A stretch of DNA of 30,414 nucleotides from Prevotella merdae (GCF_900290275.1 NZ_LT985324.1:277087-307500); one strand, 5' to 3'. Counted from the first letter of the stretch, positions 7,703-15,703 are shown. Notes: generated from the letters alone by a model not told the origin. Numbers and translations are program-made.

Positions 7703-8716
7703 TTATTTCAGTATTTTGTCCTTCATACTTGGCGAGTACCACACCTGCATATTGCCTTTGTGGTCGGCATATATTAGGTATGCCATAAGCTCGGGATGTT
7801 CTTTGAGCACCTTCTTAGCCCCATCCAGTCCCATAACCATAAACGATGTGGCATAAGCGTCGGCCTCAGCGCAATGCTTGGCAAGTACAGTGGCAGACAA
7901 GATATTATGCTGAACGGGATAGCCAGTTTTAGGGTCGATGGTATGGGCATACTTTTTACCATTCTTATAGTAGAAGTTGCGGTAGTTGCCACTTGTAGCC
8001 ATAGCCATATTCTTGACGTTGAGTACGGTTTGTAACTCCTTGTCAACGGCAAGCGAGTCGTCGGTAGGCTTTGTAACACCAATCTTCCAAGGCAGGCGTT
8101 TCTCGGATATGCCGTGAGTAACCACCTCGCCACCAATCTCAACCATATAGTTCTCTATGCCATGTCGTTGGAGCAAGCGAGCTACCACATCGCAACCATA
8201 TCCTTTAGCAATGGCAGAACAGTCGAGCATAACACGAGGGTCGGTCTTGGTAATACGATTGTTGTGTAGCGATACCTTTTTATATCCCACAATAGAGCGC
8301 AATGAGTCGATGGTCATCTTTGATGGCGGATTGCCGGTTTTGAACCCAAAGCCCCAAGTATTGACAAGCGGAGCAACGGTAATATCAAACGAACCGTTGG
8401 TGTTGTCGGCAATCTGCTCGGCAAGATTGAACACGGCGTTGAACATATCGTTGGTTTCGACATTCTCGCCACGGTTGACGCGCGAGATAATAGACTTGTC
8501 GTTGAACATGGACAAGGCATTGTCTACCTTATCAAGTTCGGCAAGGATGTCGTTGTTAAGAGATGAGTCGTTCTGATAGGTGATGTGATAGAAAGTGCCG
8601 AATATCTGACCCTCGTCGTGCTGATAGGGAGTGCTACGTTGTTGGCGTACTATGAACACGGTTCCCACTATAAGGAAGATGAGGAAGGGCAACTGCCAGT
8701 AGAGTTTCTTTTTCAT
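7703..8716 (-). CDS. apbE: FAD:protein FMN transferase (ApbE)
   Basis: ApbE attaches FMN covalently to Thr/Ser of target proteins, such as NqrB/NqrC or RnfG/RnfD subunits, on the periplasmic side of the membrane. The 337-aa protein has an N-terminal membrane anchor or signal segment (about 8-23). Family motifs follow: DITVAPLVN (111-119), IAKGYG (169-174), ATSGNYRNFY (240-249), HTIDPKTGYPV (258-268) and the metal-binding AEADAYAT (283-290). No flavinylation target lies in this window. It starts 60 nt after the DUF6048 gene and is followed after 2 nt by the Crp/Fnr gene, so it is probably co-transcribed with both. Confidence 0.94.
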   Translation of the reverse strand: MKKKLYWQLPFLIFLIVGTVFIVRQQRSTPYQHDEGQIFGTFYHITYQNDSSLNNDILAELDKVDNALSMFNDKSIISRVNRGENVETNDMFNAVFNLAEQIADNTNGSFDITVAPLVNTWGFGFKTGNPPSKMTIDSLRSIVGYKKVSLHNNRITKTDPRVMLDCSAIAKGYGCDVVARLLQRHGIENYMVEIGGEVVTHGISEKRLPWKIGVTKPTDDSLAVDKELQTVLNVKNMAMATSGNYRNFYYKNGKKYAHTIDPKTGYPVQHNILSATVLAKHCAEADAYATSFMVMGLDGAKKVLKEHPELMAYLIYADHKGNMQVWYSPSMKDKILK

Positions 8717-8776
8717 ATATATAATAAGGAGTTAAATGGGGTGTTAGATATGGAGTAATTGCTATTTACGGATGGT

Positions 8777-9496
8777 TTACAGTTCGAATATAACGTTAAA
8801 CGTACCGCCAAATCTTGAGTTGCCTTGTTTGCCAAATCCTGGTATGTACCAAGAATTGCCCACAGTGCCGTTGTCGCTGAATAGACGTCTGCGATAGCGC
8901 ACGCTCCATCCAAGGCGGAAAGGTCCGGCAATCTTGGCATCTACACCGAATACAGCTTCTAACCAATGACAATTAGCTTCGACATCGTGAGCCTCAAAGC
9001 GCACGTCGTCGCCCCATACAGGATCCTTTATGCCTTCGCCAATTACGTCGAACTTATAATAAGTAAGAGCATAACGTGCACCAGCGTAGATGCGATAGTC
9101 GTCGTGCTTGTTCTTGGCAATATTAATGTCCAAGCCAATACGTCCATATGGTGCCGACGTTTTGTAAGCCAGATGGGTAGAGGGATCGTTGGCATCGGCA
9201 GAGCCATAACCAAGTTCAATGACAGGGAAGTATTTGTCGCGCAGATTGATACGCAGGGCAGCCTCGAACTGTCCATAGTCGCTTAAAGCCCTTTCGGCAG
9301 CACCAACAAGGTCGGCTGATACAGCAATACCACGGAAGAAGGCAATGGTATCCTTCTCGGCAACGGCAGTCTGTGTCTTAGGCTTGTTAGGAGTCTTGGG
9401 TTTGTTCTGTGCCGCAACGTGTGTGGCAGGCAAGAGCAAGAAAAGACTAATTGTCGCGATTCTTGAGATAAATGAGGAAATGCGCTTTGGCGTCAT
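8777..9496 (-). CDS. DUF6048-like outer-membrane or periplasmic protein
   Basis: A 239-aa exported protein of unknown function. Residues 1-29 form a signal peptide ending VAA|Q, followed by a short Pro/Lys/Thr linker (30-45). The rest is rich in alternating aromatic and polar residues (for example FPVIELGYGSAD, YRIYAGARYALTYYKF, FRLGWSVRYRRRL) and ends in an aromatic-hydrophobic FNVIFEL. That pattern suggests a small beta-barrel or beta-rich outer-membrane protein. The family label rests on recalled resemblance and on its position next to a DUF6452-type lipoprotein, a pairing seen in Bacteroidetes. Its start overlaps the lipoprotein gene by 50 nt, implying coupled translation. Confidence 0.72.
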   Translation of the reverse strand: MTPKRISSFISRIATISLFLLLPATHVAAQNKPKTPNKPKTQTAVAEKDTIAFFRGIAVSADLVGAAERALSDYGQFEAALRINLRDKYFPVIELGYGSADANDPSTHLAYKTSAPYGRIGLDINIAKNKHDDYRIYAGARYALTYYKFDVIGEGIKDPVWGDDVRFEAHDVEANCHWLEAVFGVDAKIAGPFRLGWSVRYRRRLFSDNGTVGNSWYIPGFGKQGNSRFGGTFNVIFEL

Positions 9497-9953
9497 TGTA
9501 TGTTACCTTATTATTATTTACTTGAATGTCGTCTATGGCATGCTGTGTAAAACGCACGCCGTTAATGGTGTGGAACATCACAGGGTTGCAGTCAACCGAT
9601 TCAAAATGAGGCAAGTTCTCCTTGCTAACCCACAGAGTGTCGATAGTCTTAAGCTGTGTGTCCTTTTGTACCAGCGTAAAGTAGTAGATATCTTCGGTAC
9701 GCTGATAGCTCATAGGCAGCGACAGGCTGTCGGTTTGGGTAAGACGGTTAATCAGCACCGTGTCTTCCTCGGCATTGTCTATAGTGCGTGGGGTAGAGAC
9801 AGTAAGTGTATCAGTAAGCGTACTGACATCACCTGCAAGTCGGAATGAGGCGTATACACGGTTGTTGAGCGGACAGTCGATAGACGAACATGCCGACAAA
9901 CCAAGTACCGCAACCATTGCCACAACCAATGTTTTTGCTTTATGTGTAATCAC
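9447..9953 (-). CDS. DUF6452-like lipoprotein
   Basis: A 168-aa predicted lipoprotein. A hydrophobic signal (about 7-20) ends in the lipobox LSAC, with lipidated Cys22. The mature part is small and beta-rich with many Thr/Asp residues, and the sequence SSIDCPLNNRVYASF just after the lipobox resembles DUF6452 proteins. Function is unknown. It sits 12 nt after the glycosyltransferase gene and overlaps the DUF6048-like gene by 50 nt in a different frame, so the two products are probably made together and may interact at the outer membrane. Confidence 0.75.
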   Translation of the reverse strand: MITHKAKTLVVAMVAVLGLSACSSIDCPLNNRVYASFRLAGDVSTLTDTLTVSTPRTIDNAEEDTVLINRLTQTDSLSLPMSYQRTEDIYYFTLVQKDTQLKTIDTLWVSKENLPHFESVDCNPVMFHTINGVRFTQHAIDDIQVNNNKVTYNDAKAHFLIYLKNRDN

Positions 9954-9965
9954 AGGCGTAATGAT

Positions 9966-10952
9966 TTAGTTGTGGGCAAGATTATTTTCGCACTTCAGAG
10001 TCTTCTCAATTTGGTAGTCGTTGCGGTTTTGAGACGAGCGACTAACAAGGTCGCCAATGAATCCGGCGAGGAAGAACTGTGTGCCAATCATCATCATTGT
10101 AAGCGAGATGTAGAAATAGGGCGAGTCGGTAACAAGGCGCTGTGGTATGCCTTGTGACAAGCACCAGAGCTTGTCGACACCCAAAGCGAAAGCCGAAACA
10201 AAGCCAATGAAGAACATCAGTGTGCCAAGGAAACCAAACACGTGCATAGGTTTCTTGCCAAAGCTTGAGAGAAACCACAATGTGATGAGGTCGAGATAGC
10301 CGTTGAAGAAACGGTTCCAGCCCATGAACTTAGACGAACCATACTTGCGAGCCTGATGATGAACAGGCTTCTCGCCAATCTTGTCGAAGCCGGCATTCTT
10401 GGCAAGGTAGGGTATGTATCGGTGCATCTCGCCGTACACCTCGATATTCTTAACCACATCGCGGCGATATGACTTTAAGCCGCAGTTGAAGTCGTGCAGG
10501 TTGTGAATGCCACTAACCTTGCGTGCTGTGGCATTGAAGAGCTTTGTAGGAATTGTCTTAGATAGTGGGTCGCCCTGCTTGCGGTTCTGCTTGTAGCCAC
10601 TAACGAGGTCGTAGCCATCGTCAACAATCATGTGATATAGAGCGGGTATCTCGTCGGGAGAGTCCTGAAGGTCGGCGTCCATAGTTATCACAACATCGCC
10701 TTGAGCCTCCTTGAAGCCGCAGTAGAGAGCAGGACTCTTGCCGTAGTTGCGGCGGAACTTGATGCCCTTGACACATGGCGACTTCTTAGACAGCTCCTCG
10801 ATAACATCCCAAGAATGGTCGGTAGAACCGTCGTTAACGAAAATCACTTCGAAAGAGAAGTTGTTTTTCTTCATAACACGCTCAATCCAAGCGTAGAGTT
10901 CGGGCAACGATTCTTCCTCGTTGTATAATGGTACGATGACTGTTATATCCAT
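9966..10952 (-). CDS. Family 2 glycosyltransferase, polyprenyl-phosphate sugar type
   Basis: A GT-A fold glycosyltransferase similar to dolichol/undecaprenyl-phosphate mannosyl- or glucosyltransferases. It probably transfers a sugar from a nucleotide donor to a polyprenyl phosphate at the membrane. The 328-aa protein starts VIVPLYNEEESLPELY, has NDGST at 40-44 and the metal-binding MDADLQD at 91-97. Two transmembrane helices follow the catalytic domain (about 238-258 and 275-305), the usual topology of this group. It follows the DUF4199 gene by 13 nt in the same operon. Donor sugar and acceptor cannot be read from the sequence. Confidence 0.87.
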   Translation of the reverse strand: MDITVIVPLYNEEESLPELYAWIERVMKKNNFSFEVIFVNDGSTDHSWDVIEELSKKSPCVKGIKFRRNYGKSPALYCGFKEAQGDVVITMDADLQDSPDEIPALYHMIVDDGYDLVSGYKQNRKQGDPLSKTIPTKLFNATARKVSGIHNLHDFNCGLKSYRRDVVKNIEVYGEMHRYIPYLAKNAGFDKIGEKPVHHQARKYGSSKFMGWNRFFNGYLDLITLWFLSSFGKKPMHVFGFLGTLMFFIGFVSAFALGVDKLWCLSQGIPQRLVTDSPYFYISLTMMMIGTQFFLAGFIGDLVSRSSQNRNDYQIEKTLKCENNLAHN

Positions 10953-10965
10953 ATTATCGAATAGT

Positions 10966-11505
10966 TTAAAAGTTCTGATTGTTCTGTTTTTTCAGTCGTC
11001 TTGCGCAGATAGCAGCTATGGGCAGGCTAATGATAAAGCCAACAATAATGTTCTGCATCATAAAGATGAACGACCATTGTATAGGGGTGAGCATTGTCAT
11101 CTGTGAGATAGTTTGCGTAACGTCGGCTTTTGACAGTCCGTTTTGCTCGTACATAGGCATAAGTAGGTTCATGCTGTCGGTGAGAGTCTGTGCAAACGAA
11201 CCATGGTCAAGAAAGCGGAAGTAAGCAAACTGGGCAAGTGCGAACACAAGTGAGGCATAAAAGAAGATGTAGATGCCATAGGCAAAGGCACGTCTGAAGG
11301 AGATGATGCCGTTGAGAGCTTGGTCGCGAAACTTAGAGAGGCGCCATGCCACAATAAATGGAGTGGTGAGCGCAAGCAAATTGCCCAATGCTCCTGCCGG
11401 AATCATAACGACACACGCAAAGCTTGCTATCCAAAGCAATGAGAGTATGAGCGCGTCTTGGCGGGCAAATGCCTTGAGCTGAATGAAATTCTCAATTCTA
11501 ATCAT
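10966..11505 (-). CDS. DUF4199-like membrane protein
   Basis: A 179-aa protein with four predicted transmembrane segments (about 18-35, 38-55, 72-93 and 142-165) and a basic C-terminus (RRLKKQNNQNF). Size, topology and position directly upstream of a GT2 glycosyltransferase fit the DUF4199 family of Bacteroidetes, which has no known function. It is the first gene of a probable six-gene minus-strand operon. A role in moving or anchoring the lipid-linked glycan made by its neighbour is only a guess from context. Confidence 0.75.
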   Translation of the reverse strand: MIRIENFIQLKAFARQDALILSLLWIASFACVVMIPAGALGNLLALTTPFIVAWRLSKFRDQALNGIISFRRAFAYGIYIFFYASLVFALAQFAYFRFLDHGSFAQTLTDSMNLLMPMYEQNGLSKADVTQTISQMTMLTPIQWSFIFMMQNIIVGFIISLPIAAICARRLKKQNNQNF

Positions 11506-11536
11506 TAAATAATGTATAAGTTTTATAAAACGAATG

Positions 11537-11544
11537 CAAACTTA
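11537..11544 (-). promoter_or_regulatory. Candidate -7 box for the DUF4199-to-crp/fnr operon
   Basis: TAAGTTTG on the minus strand fits TAnnTTTG and lies about 32 nt before the first ATG of the operon. The -33 position is not a good match. Confidence 0.35.
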
Positions 11545-11600
11545 CAACTTTTTTCTGGTATACGTATAGGTATGGTGTAATTATTAGGTTTTTTCAACGA

Positions 11601-11637
11601 TTAAGGAGGCACGGCATGATGCCGCACCTCCTTAATA
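11601..11637 (-). terminator. Terminator of the endonuclease I gene
   Basis: ATTAAGGAGG and CCTCCTTAAT form a 10-bp stem, extended inward by CGGCAT/ATGCCG after a 2-bp mismatch. On the minus strand it is followed shortly by a T-rich tract made from the plus-strand A/T-rich flank. It sits about 30 nt beyond the endonuclease stop codon. Confidence 0.65.
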
Positions 11638-11669
11638 ATGCTTTTATAACTTCTTAATAAACCATTGTA

Positions 11670-13238
11670 TTACTTCTTGATCAGCTTGAATGTCATGCCA
11701 TTCTGCTTGACAATGACAACACCCTTGGCGCTGTTGATATTGCTGATGCTGCGGCCAGACAGATCGTAGGCGGTGTAGGGTTTGTTGATGTCGAGAGAAG
11801 AGTTGAGGCTTGGATTGCTGATGCAGCCGATACCAGTAGGTGTAGAACTCTTCTTGCCCTTGACGGCAATGTCGCGTATTTCCCATGTTCCGGCAATAGA
11901 CGTGTTGCTGGTGTAATGGAAGGCAAGCTGTATCTTCTTGCCAGCGTACTGGCTGAGGTCGATATTGCCAGAGTTGATAAATACCCAATCGCCACCTGCA
12001 GGCCAGTTGATGTTGTTGATTTTTGTAGTAGCGCCATCGCAACGTACCTCAACACAGAGACGTGTCTTAGGAGACTTGTCGTAGTTTACGGCATGGTTGA
12101 AGTTAAGCTCTATTGACTCGAAGTCTGTGAGGTCGAACACTGGAAGTAGGAGAGATCCGTCTGCGGCAAACTTGGTAGGATACTTGTTTGTGCCTTCCTT
12201 AACGGCGCCTGTAGCCATCCATCCGTATGCCTTGCTGCGGTTCCATAGATTGACGCCATCTTTAGGGTTGGTTGTAACGTCGAAAGTGCAGTCGCCGTCA
12301 GTGGCCTTAAAGTTGGCGGTATATATAATCTCCTCGCTTACACCAGGATTAGGATTGTCGGGATTGTCGGGGTTAACAGGGTTGCCGCCACCGCCAATGT
12401 ACTTCTCGGATGTTATAGTCTTTGCAGGGTCGAAGGCATAGTTGATGCTGTCGCCCCAAACATATTCCATAAGGTTGGGGAAATCGACAAATGGGTTGCG
12501 GTTGCCTTGTATCTTGTATACATCATTGTTGCGCTTAACCTCAAGTGGGGTAACAGGGTCTTGCTTGGCCCATTTGATGTATAGCTCGTAGGCCCATCGC
12601 TTAAGGGTGGGGTAGTCGCCTTTTTCCAATATTTGGGCAGCTTGTGTTCCTGTCCATGAAAGGTTCTGGTATGTTGTAGCCATATACATATAGCCACGTG
12701 CAAAGTCGCCCTTCCATTCGTTAGAAGGTTCCCAGTACCATTGACCGTCTGTTCCCTTACCTACCTTAGTACATCCATTACCCTTGTCGCCGTCGACAAC
12801 TACGCCCATAGGGTAGTTGCTCTTTGTGCTGTTTATTTTCGACTCACATGGCATAAGGTTATACAGGTCCATGTAGGCTTGTATCTTTGCTCCGCCCCAC
12901 CAGCTTTTAGGAAACGAGTGCTCGATATTCATGCCGGTACCAACAGCACCTTGAGTAGTGCTCATCACCCATTTGCTTTCAGGCGAGTAGCGGTCGATAA
13001 ATCTGCCGTCAGATGTACGGTCGGTAATCCAGAAGCCATACCATGTGCAGCCATTGCCAGAACCATAATCAAGCACTTCGGCTTTCTTGATGATGTCGTG
13101 TACAGCGTTCTTCAGCTCAGCACCCTTCTTTCCTTTCAGGCTATCGTAATAGCCCTCGGGGATTTGTGCCGATGCAGTTGACGTTGCGATTGCTGCAAAC
13201 ATGCATGCCGCAATCTTCTTGATATTGTTCAAGTTCAT
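11670..13238 (-). CDS. Secreted endonuclease I family nuclease with sorting-like C-terminus
   Basis: An extracellular or periplasmic non-specific DNase/RNase of the EndA/NucM type. The 522-aa product (start at 13238) has a signal peptide (1-24, cleavage STASA|Q) and a nuclease domain (about 25-280). The nuclease domain carries the catalytic NIEHSFPKSWWG motif at 104-115 and the metal-site region YMDLYNLMPCESKINS just after. A Pro/Asn-rich linker (NPDNPDNPNPG) leads to a beta-sandwich domain (about 305-455) and a C-terminal YDLSGR...KLIKK tail like those used for type IX secretion. An in-frame ATG at 13277 is rejected because it lies within the promoter's -7 box; start 13238 leaves a short leader. 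Confidence 0.88.
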   Translation of the reverse strand: MNLNNIKKIAACMFAAIATSTASAQIPEGYYDSLKGKKGAELKNAVHDIIKKAEVLDYGSGNGCTWYGFWITDRTSDGRFIDRYSPESKWVMSTTQGAVGTGMNIEHSFPKSWWGGAKIQAYMDLYNLMPCESKINSTKSNYPMGVVVDGDKGNGCTKVGKGTDGQWYWEPSNEWKGDFARGYMYMATTYQNLSWTGTQAAQILEKGDYPTLKRWAYELYIKWAKQDPVTPLEVKRNNDVYKIQGNRNPFVDFPNLMEYVWGDSINYAFDPAKTITSEKYIGGGGNPVNPDNPDNPNPGVSEEIIYTANFKATDGDCTFDVTTNPKDGVNLWNRSKAYGWMATGAVKEGTNKYPTKFAADGSLLLPVFDLTDFESIELNFNHAVNYDKSPKTRLCVEVRCDGATTKINNINWPAGGDWVFINSGNIDLSQYAGKKIQLAFHYTSNTSIAGTWEIRDIAVKGKKSSTPTGIGCISNPSLNSSLDINKPYTAYDLSGRSISNINSAKGVVIVKQNGMTFKLIKK

Positions 13239-13274
13239 ATACATTAATATTATAGTTATGTTGTTAATTGGCTG

Positions 13275-13282
13275 CAAAGATA
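13275..13282 (-). promoter_or_regulatory. Candidate -7 box for the endonuclease I gene
   Basis: TATCTTTG on the minus strand fits the Bacteroidetes -7 consensus and lies 37 nt upstream of the chosen start codon. The -33 element is weak. Between this box and 13402 I see only AT-rich intergenic sequence. Confidence 0.4.
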
Positions 13283-13402
13283 GTGTATTTATGTAGATAA
13301 TATGTTATGTTGATGTTAAAATATCAATAAACTACATTAATGTATAGGATTATTAGGAGTTTTAAAACAAATGTTAAAACAGAAATAATTCTTTGTTGAA
13401 AA

Positions 13403-13434
13403 TTTGGTAGTGTAGAAAATAAACGCTACCTTTG
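13403..13434 (+). promoter_or_regulatory. Promoter of the SRP RNA - tRNA-Thr unit
   Basis: TTTG (13403-13406) and TACCTTTG (13427-13434) are separated by 20 nt, a full Bacteroidetes -33/-7 promoter. Transcription should start a few bases after 13434, about 15-20 nt upstream of the SRP RNA stem. Confidence 0.85.
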
Positions 13435-13454
13435 CACTCGCTTTTGAAAAGATA

Positions 13455-13553
13455 TGGGTAAGTCTCATACGGCCAGCTCCCTTCGAATCCTCCAGGACGG
13501 GAACGTAGCAAAGGTAGTTGGTTGTAGCGGCGCGATATGAGTAGCTTGCCCAC
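13455..13553 (+). ncRNA. ffs: Signal recognition particle RNA, small bacterial type (4.5S-like)
   Basis: About 100 nt that fold into one long hairpin. TGGGTAA (13455-13461) pairs with TTGCCCA (13546-13552) with one G-U, then CTCATA pairs with TATGAG, leading to the apical domain. The apex reads CAGG-A-CG-GGAA-CG-T-AGCA. This reproduces the conserved SRP domain IV: a GGAA tetraloop on a short stem and the AGG/AGCA internal loop that binds Ffh M-domain. The RNA ends about 2 nt before tRNA-Thr and has no terminator of its own, so both must be cut from one transcript. Confidence 0.88.
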
Positions 13554-13555
13554 CC

Positions 13556-13629
13556 GCCTCTTTAGCTCAGTTGGCCAGAGCACGTGATTTGTAATCTCGG
13601 GGTCGTTGGTTCGAATCCGACAAGAGGCT
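13556..13629 (+). tRNA. tRNA-Thr (anticodon TGT)
   Basis: A 74-nt cloverleaf: acceptor GCCTCTT/AAGAGGC with discriminator T, D-arm GCTC...GAGC, anticodon loop TTTGTAA (anticodon TGT), T-arm GTTGG TTCGAAT CCGAC. The anticodon stem CGTGA/TCTCG has one central T-T mismatch, and CCA is not encoded. It shares the promoter at 13403-13434 with the SRP RNA. Confidence 0.95.
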
Positions 13630-13644
13630 CTTCAAAGAAATAGT

Positions 13645-13683
13645 AAAGGACAGGACTTGTAAATGGGTCTTGTCCTTTTTTTT
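13645..13683 (+). terminator. Terminator of the SRP RNA - tRNA-Thr unit
   Basis: AAAGGACAGGAC (13645-13656) pairs with GTCTTGTCCTTT (13667-13678) over 12 bp with one G-U. The stem is followed directly by a run of T residues to 13683. Confidence 0.88.
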
Positions 13684-13694
13684 ATGTCTTAAAC

Positions 13695-13725
13695 TTTGAT
13701 GATGTTTGTTTTTTGTGTAATTTTG
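13695..13725 (+). promoter_or_regulatory. Promoter of the dnaG-queDE-cls cluster
   Basis: TTTG (13695-13698) and TAATTTTG (13718-13725) with a 19-nt spacer match the Bacteroidetes consensus. The box lies 33 nt before the first ATG (13759) and just after the preceding terminator. No later strong promoter or terminator was seen before 20581, so it may drive seven genes. Confidence 0.75.
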
Positions 13726-13758
13726 TAGCAACAAACAAATAGTAGTATACAGACACTT

Positions 13759-14475
13759 ATGAAGACAGATAAATACAAGCTTCTTGCTGCCTTGGTGCGC
13801 TCGTTCTTCGAGTCGTTCTCGTTGGGCATTATAGACAACAGCCATATGGAGAAGGCAGAAGACCGCAACAGTGCGCAGACCGTGAAGAAACTGATGCTTG
13901 AGCATTACGAACATATTGCCCCCGTATTCTTAGACACATTGTTCTTCCCGTTGGCAGCAATGAACTTTGAATATGCCGACATTGAGCGTGTGGTGCGTGA
14001 GGCACAACAGAAGGGTGACGATATGATGGCGCTTGTGAAGACAGCATGTGCATCGGACGCAATGTACGAGGCAATGGTGACGGAGTATAAGCGCAATTTC
14101 TCCAATCTACTTGCAGGACGTTATGCAAGTACGGCCGACCATCTACTTAGCTATACAAAGGGAGAGGGCGCTGAAGACATTGACACCGATCGTGCCATAG
14201 AGTTGACTGTGCGAGTTGTGATGTATGCGTACGCACGTGGACTGCGTCGAGGAACAGAAGGACGCAAGTCGGTAAGACAGGCTTCGCTATTCCGTTTGCT
14301 TATAGACGCAATGAATGTGTTACTTCTTGACGAGGCAATGAAGTTTGACGATGACGACGAGCTCGCGGCAATGTTCCTTAAGGTATGTATTAACGAGCAC
14401 AACTTCACGGTGATGACATCCGAAATGGACCGCACGTTTGACGAGCTTGTGCGCAAGGAGGGTATAACACAGTAG
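13759..14475 (+). CDS. Conserved-looking hypothetical protein, all-helical
   Basis: I do not recognise this 238-aa protein. It has no signal peptide or transmembrane segment, so it is probably cytosolic. The composition is rich in Ala, Leu, Glu, Asp, Lys and Met, with predicted long helices and an acidic patch FDDDDE around 193-198. It is real rather than spurious: a full promoter precedes it, codon use matches its neighbours, and the next gene starts 10 nt after its stop. Position at the head of a cluster with a HAD phosphatase and dnaG gives no functional clue. It could be a fast-evolving Bacteroidales-specific family. Confidence 0.75.
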   Translation: MKTDKYKLLAALVRSFFESFSLGIIDNSHMEKAEDRNSAQTVKKLMLEHYEHIAPVFLDTLFFPLAAMNFEYADIERVVREAQQKGDDMMALVKTACASDAMYEAMVTEYKRNFSNLLAGRYASTADHLLSYTKGEGAEDIDTDRAIELTVRVVMYAYARGLRRGTEGRKSVRQASLFRLLIDAMNVLLLDEAMKFDDDDELAAMFLKVCINEHNFTVMTSEMDRTFDELVRKEGITQ

Positions 14476-14485
14476 TAAAAAACAA

Positions 14486-15700
14486 ATGATAAAGAACCTT
14501 ATTTTTGATTTTGGCAAGGTGTTGGTCGACTACGACTACTTCGTTGTGGTTGATAGATTCTTTGAGAGTCATGAAGTGTCAGAAGACTTCTATCATCATC
14601 TGATGGACGACAAGTGGAACGAGCGACTTGACCGTGAAGACCGCACTTTTGAGCAGATAATATCCGACATGCAGCAGGCAATGCCGCAATGGAAGGAAGA
14701 GATAAGACAGTTTGGCGAACACTACACTGAGTTTGTGCTTGGCGAGATACCCGGAATGCGTGCCTTGCTCGTGAAGTTGAAGGCAGAGGGATATAAGCTC
14801 TACGGTCTGACCAACTGGTGTAGCCGTGTGCATGAGACCATGAAGCAATATCCCATCTTTCAGTTGCTCGATGGTAGAATAGTGTCTTCAGAGGAGCATG
14901 TGGTAAAGCCCGAGCGCGAGATATACGAGCTGACGTGCCGCAAACTCGGCTTGAAGCCAGAAGAGTGTGTCTTTGCCGACGACAAGATAGAGAATATCGA
15001 GGCTGCCCGGGCATACGGAATGTATGGCATCTGGTTTAATGATGCCGTGCAATACGAGCGCGAGTTGCGTGAGATAATAGCCCAAGAGGGAGGATGTCAC
15101 GATGCCTCATACGTAAAGACCGAACAAGACAAGTGTATGGCTGGTGAAGTTTATGACTGTCACAGTCCTATATTCATCAACCGCAAATCACAGGCTACTG
15201 ACTGGATGCAGCAATATAACTCTCTGTCTTATGCAAAACGTTCACAACGCTATGCCATGATCTGTGAGCAGTTTGGTAGTGTGGGTACTAATGTGTCTGT
15301 AGGTGATGGAATCATCATTGGATTTGGCGACAATATTCATATAGGCAATAATGTGAGCATAAACTATCGTTGCATACTTACAGACTGCAATTCAATTGTG
15401 ATAGGCAATGATGTGCTTATTGCACCAGGTGTGCAGATAAATACTGCCTCTCACCCTACACATCTTGAAGAGCGTCTTACAAAAGACTGGAACCCTACAT
15501 CAGGCGAATACCGTTGGCGTACGTTTGCCCGTCCGATCATCATAGGTGATGGTTGTTGGATAGGAGCTAACGCAACTATTCTTGGTGGTGTTACCATTGG
15601 TAATGGTGCTGTTGTGGCAGCAGGTGCTGTTGTTACTAAAGATGTAGAACCACATACTGTAGTAGGTGGTGTGCCTGCAAAAGTGATAAAGAAAATATAA
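14486..15700 (+). CDS. Fusion: HAD-family sugar-phosphate phosphatase + maltose-type O-acetyltransferase
   Basis: A 404-aa two-domain protein. Residues 1-200 are a HAD-IA hydrolase of the YihX-like kind. Motif I is FDFGKVLVD, with Gly at the second-Asp position as in YihX, motif II is GLTNW, the motif III Lys is in VKPEREIY, and motif IV is FADDKIEN. Residues about 211-404 form a complete hexapeptide-repeat acetyltransferase. It begins [14 protein letters not shown], exactly like the natural N-terminus of maltose/galactoside acetyltransferases, has the catalytic His in NTASHPTH, and ends [13 protein letters not shown]. No stop codon or frameshift separates the halves; Met218 (15137) could serve as an internal start. 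Suggested substrates are sugar phosphates and free sugars, by family only. Confidence 0.85.
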   Translation: MIKNLIFDFGKVLVDYDYFVVVDRFFESHEVSEDFYHHLMDDKWNERLDREDRTFEQIISDMQQAMPQWKEEIRQFGEHYTEFVLGEIPGMRALLVKLKAEGYKLYGLTNWCSRVHETMKQYPIFQLLDGRIVSSEEHVVKPEREIYELTCRKLGLKPEECVFADDKIENIEAARAYGMYGIWFNDAVQYERELREIIAQEGGCHDASYVKTEQDKCMAGEVYDCHSPIFINRKSQATDWMQQYNSLSYAKRSQRYAMICEQFGSVGTNVSVGDGIIIGFGDNIHIGNNVSINYRCILTDCNSIVIGNDVLIAPGVQINTASHPTHLEERLTKDWNPTSGEYRWRTFARPIIIGDGCWIGANATILGGVTIGNGAVVAAGAVVTKDVEPHTVVGGVPAKVIKKI

Positions 15701-15703
15701 TTT

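Noticed and set aside
15137..15700. Separate acetyltransferase gene instead of a fusion
   Set aside because: An internal Met218 exists, but the frame is continuous with the HAD domain, there is no intergenic gap or stop, and conserved acetyltransferase residues start before Met218. An internal start remains possible as a second product.
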